Assembly: GCA_028282925.1 (NCBI GenBank)
Contig: JANQGV010000018.1
Coordinates: 1-52,369 of the forward strand
Direction of reading: 5' to 3'
DNA from: Thermodesulfobacteriota bacterium
GTDB lineage: Bacteria; Desulfobacterota; WTBG01; CAIYCZ01; CAIRTM01
DNA length: 52,369 nt
Under the pieces are notes generated by a model. The model saw only the letters and a list, made by a program, of their open reading frames with translations, made no database searches and was not told where the DNA came from. This document shows positions 49,742 through 52,369 of the stretch, in pieces. The position numbers and the translations under genes were made by a program. Position 1 is the first letter of the stretch. Each line of letters begins with the position of its first letter.

Positions 49742-52369
49742 ATGGCTGAGGACAAAGAAAAGAAAGAAATGGAGGAGTCTCCCGGGGGGGGCGCCAGCAT
49801 TGAAAATTTACTCCGGGAACGCCAGAAACTTGATGAACAACTGAAGGAAAAGTTCGCCCACCATGTTACGGTAATGTTTACCGACATCAAGGGCTCTACC
49901 AACTTCTTTGAGACCTACGGTGATATCGAGGGCCGCCTGATGGTCCAGAAACACAATGAAATGTTGTTTCCCTGTGTTGAAGAACGAAACGGCCGGGTTA
50001 TCAAGACCATCGGCGATGCGATTATGGCGGCTTTTGAAGAGCCCGAAGATGCCGTGCGTGCGGCCATAGCCATGCAGGAGGTCCTGTACGAATACAACAG
50101 CGACAAAAAGGAAAAAAAGGATCAGATCCATGTTCGCATCGGAATCAACACCGGAGAGGGCCTGGTTGAAAAGAGTGATATTTTCGGCGATGTGGTCAAT
50201 GTGGCTGCCAGGGTCGAATCCCTGACCGACCCGGACGAGATTATGATTTCCGAGGCGGTGTATCAGGAAGTCCGCAAGACCGATGATATTATCTGCCGCT
50301 TTGCAAGCCAGACCAAAGTGAAGGGCAAGGAAGAGGCCATCGACGTGTACCGGGTTGTGTGGGCCGAAGAAGAGGCCATGGCGGGCCTTACCCGGGGAAC
50401 GCCGGCTGCAAAGACGGCCCGTAAGCGCCGGGCACTCAGGAAACGGCTGGAAATCGATATCAGCCGCGACCAGGACACCCTGAAAATCACCGCGGCCGAA
50501 AAGTCCGACCTGGGACAGAGCACCATACGGCCCTATGAGGAAATGCAGGTTTCGATGAGTAAAATCAGCGAGCGCTGCCAGGAGATTACGGATCTGCTCA
50601 ATCGGGCCAACACCCGCGGCAAGGTTTCCAAGGACATACTGGCCAAGATGCGCGATGTGGGGCAGGTGCTGTTTGACGATCTGCTGTCGGCATCGGCCAA
50701 GGAGACCCTGCGCAATGCAACGGTGGACGACCTTGTGTTTCATGTTGAAGACACCCTGGTGCAGATACCCTGGGAGCTGTTCTACGACGGAGAGCAGTTC
50801 CTGTGCCAAAAATTCAATATGGGTCGGCTGGTTAAAACCAAGCAGAGCATCGTTAATATCAAGCAGCGTGAGCTTTCGCGGCCGCTGAAGATGCTGATCG
50901 TTTCCGACCCGCGCGGGGATTTGGAAAATTCCTTTGCCGAAGGCCAGGCCATTCGCGAGCAACTCGACCAGAACGCGTCTTTTATCAGCGCCAACCAGAG
51001 GAGCGGGCAGATAACAGCCGACTTCATTATGGAGAAAATCCGCAATTTTGATATGGTCCACTATGCCGGGCACGCAGACTACGATATGGAAGACCCCTCA
51101 AACAGCGGCTGGCTGCTGGACGGCGGCAAGTTTACCTCGTCGGATATCATGAAGCTGGTGGGCGGCAGGCCTATGCCGGCCCTGGTGTTCTGCAATGCCT
51201 GTCAGTCCGGCCAGACTGAAGAGTGGTCGCTGGACGCAAGTTACAGCCAGGAAATTTTCGGTCTTGCCAATGCGTTCCTGCTTTCCGGAGTGCAGCACTA
51301 TGTCGGCACGTTCTGGGAAATACTGGATGAACCCGGCAAGCATTTTGCCGTGGAGTTTTACCAGGCCATGCTGGAAGGAGCAACCATAGGCGAAGCCATG
51401 CGTGAGGCCCGGATGGCCTTGGTGAAAGAATACGGTGAGGACACCATTGTCTGGGCCAGCTATATGCTTTACGGTGACCCCGGAGCAAGTTACTTCGATT
51501 TTGCCCAGGACGAAGAAGAGGACGCCCAGGCCGCGGCGCAGGCATCGCACGGATTCGGCGAAGCCGCCCAACTGCGCAGCACTGCCAGCGAAACCATCCG
51601 GTTTGAATCGGAAGCGGCCCCGGCATCGGGCAAAAAGGGGATGATTTTGGGCGCAGCAATCGCCGTGGCGGTGGTGGCCCTGCTGCTGGTCTTCTTCCGG
51701 CCGGGCATGGAGAAGGGGGTTGAGAGCGATCCCTACCTGCAGGCCTACGCCCTGCTGCACAATGATAAGATAGAAGAAGCCCGGCGCGGTTTTGAGGGGT
51801 TGGAGGCCGACGACCCCCGCAGGCTCGAGGGAATGGCCGCGGTGCTGTATGCCCAGGGAGATTATGGTACGGCACTTGACATGAGTAAGAAATGTCTTGA
51901 AATTGCACCGTATAATATGTATTCAAGTGTTATTCAGGGCCAGGTACTGCTGGCGCAGGGGAACCTTGACGGTGCTCTGGAAAACTTCCAAAAGGCCGTC
52001 GACCGCAAAGGCGGTATCAGGTGGCAAAAAGCGGAAGCCTTTAACGGTATTGCCCGGGTTCATTCATCCCGGGGCGACATGCAAAAGGCATCCGAGTACT
52101 ATGCTCGTGCAGCCGAGTCCAACCCCGAAAGCTCGGTGATCTTTGCCAACCAGGCCTATGCCATGCAGCGTATGGGAGACACCCAGGGAGCGCTGTCATC
52201 GTTTCAAAGGGCTGCCAAGGCCAATCCCGGCGACCAGTTTGCGGCTGCTTTTCTGGCCGAAGCGCTCAAGAAGCAGAAGGCCGCCGACGATCAGGCCCGG
52301 CAGGAACGGATAGACAAACTGGTGGGTGAGCTTGCAGAAGCGTTCAAGACAGGCGGGGCCGCCCCGGCT
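49742..52369 (+). CDS. Class III nucleotide cyclase - CHAT (caspase-like) protease - TM - TPR protein, 3' end beyond window
   Basis: Read directly on + strand (open to the window end, so absent from the ORF track): VMFTDIKGSTNFFE, VIKTIGDAIMAAFE, FGDVVNVAARVES; CHAT motifs VHYAGHADYD and VFCNACQSGQ; TM GMILGAAIAVAVVALLLVFF; TPR repeats after. Confidence 0.9.
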   Translation, partial: MAEDKEKKEMEESPGGGASIENLLRERQKLDEQLKEKFAHHVTVMFTDIKGSTNFFETYGDIEGRLMVQKHNEMLFPCVEERNGRVIKTIGDAIMAAFEEPEDAVRAAIAMQEVLYEYNSDKKEKKDQIHVRIGINTGEGLVEKSDIFGDVVNVAARVESLTDPDEIMISEAVYQEVRKTDDIICRFASQTKVKGKEEAIDVYRVVWAEEEAMAGLTRGTPAAKTARKRRALRKRLEIDISRDQDTLKITAAEKSDLGQSTIRPYEEMQVSMSKISERCQEITDLLNRANTRGKVSKDILAKMRDVGQVLFDDLLSASAKETLRNATVDDLVFHVEDTLVQIPWELFYDGEQFLCQKFNMGRLVKTKQSIVNIKQRELSRPLKMLIVSDPRGDLENSFAEGQAIREQLDQNASFISANQRSGQITADFIMEKIRNFDMVHYAGHADYDMEDPSNSGWLLDGGKFTSSDIMKLVGGRPMPALVFCNACQSGQTEEWSLDASYSQEIFGLANAFLLSGVQHYVGTFWEILDEPGKHFAVEFYQAMLEGATIGEAMREARMALVKEYGEDTIVWASYMLYGDPGASYFDFAQDEEEDAQAAAQASHGFGEAAQLRSTASETIRFESEAAPASGKKGMILGAAIAVAVVALLLVFFRPGMEKGVESDPYLQAYALLHNDKIEEARRGFEGLEADDPRRLEGMAAVLYAQGDYGTALDMSKKCLEIAPYNMYSSVIQGQVLLAQGNLDGALENFQKAVDRKGGIRWQKAEAFNGIARVHSSRGDMQKASEYYARAAESNPESSVIFANQAYAMQRMGDTQGALSSFQRAAKANPGDQFAAAFLAEALKKQKAADDQARQERIDKLVGELAEAFKTGGAAPA

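Noticed and set aside
49808-51760. Long minus-strand ORFs 49808-51073 and 51098-51760
   Set aside because: Antisense to the cyclase-CHAT gene, whose + frame is open to the window end with clear domain motifs; long antisense ORFs are expected in GC-rich coding DNA.
48343-52369. Interpretation of the sigma/CHAT cassette as a type III-E CRISPR accessory module
   Set aside because: No CRISPR array, gRAMP/Cas7-11 or Csx30/31-like genes visible; kept only as a mechanistic analogy.

Overview
This is a chromosomal segment whose gene content suggests a Gram-negative, deltaproteobacterial-type genome (DUF4416-yicC-DUF370-gmk-pyrF-rlmB order, GmhB/RfaE heptose enzymes, curli secretion genes). From left to right I see: the tip of an IS3-like element; a tRNA-Asn with four partial tRNA 3'-end plus terminator copies that bracket small cargo islets (CPA2 antiporter; C39-like secreted protein with gmhB and a P-loop kinase/chorismate synthase fusion; rhodanese protein); a housekeeping block (mtnP, apt, rfaE1, DUF4416, yicC, DUF370, gmk, pyrF, rlmB, MFS, YvcK-like, LbH protein, glmM); a repeat-rich accessory region with a receptor-L/LRR-like protein flanked by two paralogous structured-RNA candidates; a ~740-bp non-coding region with a candidate GEMM-like riboswitch and three tandem copies of a ~110-nt structured RNA; a curli locus (csgE, csgF, csgG, a CsgB-like and a large CsgA-like protein); a run of secreted phosphatases/nuclease; pgi and recJ; and finally an ECF sigma factor, a zinc-finger anti-sigma-like protein and a class III cyclase-CHAT protease-TM-TPR protein that runs off the window. 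The two strongest candidates for something undescribed are (a) the three-copy RNA array in front of csgE and (b) the sigma / zf-HC2 / cyclase-CHAT-TPR cassette. All calls come from reading the sequence and translations by eye. No database search, covariance model or folding program was run.
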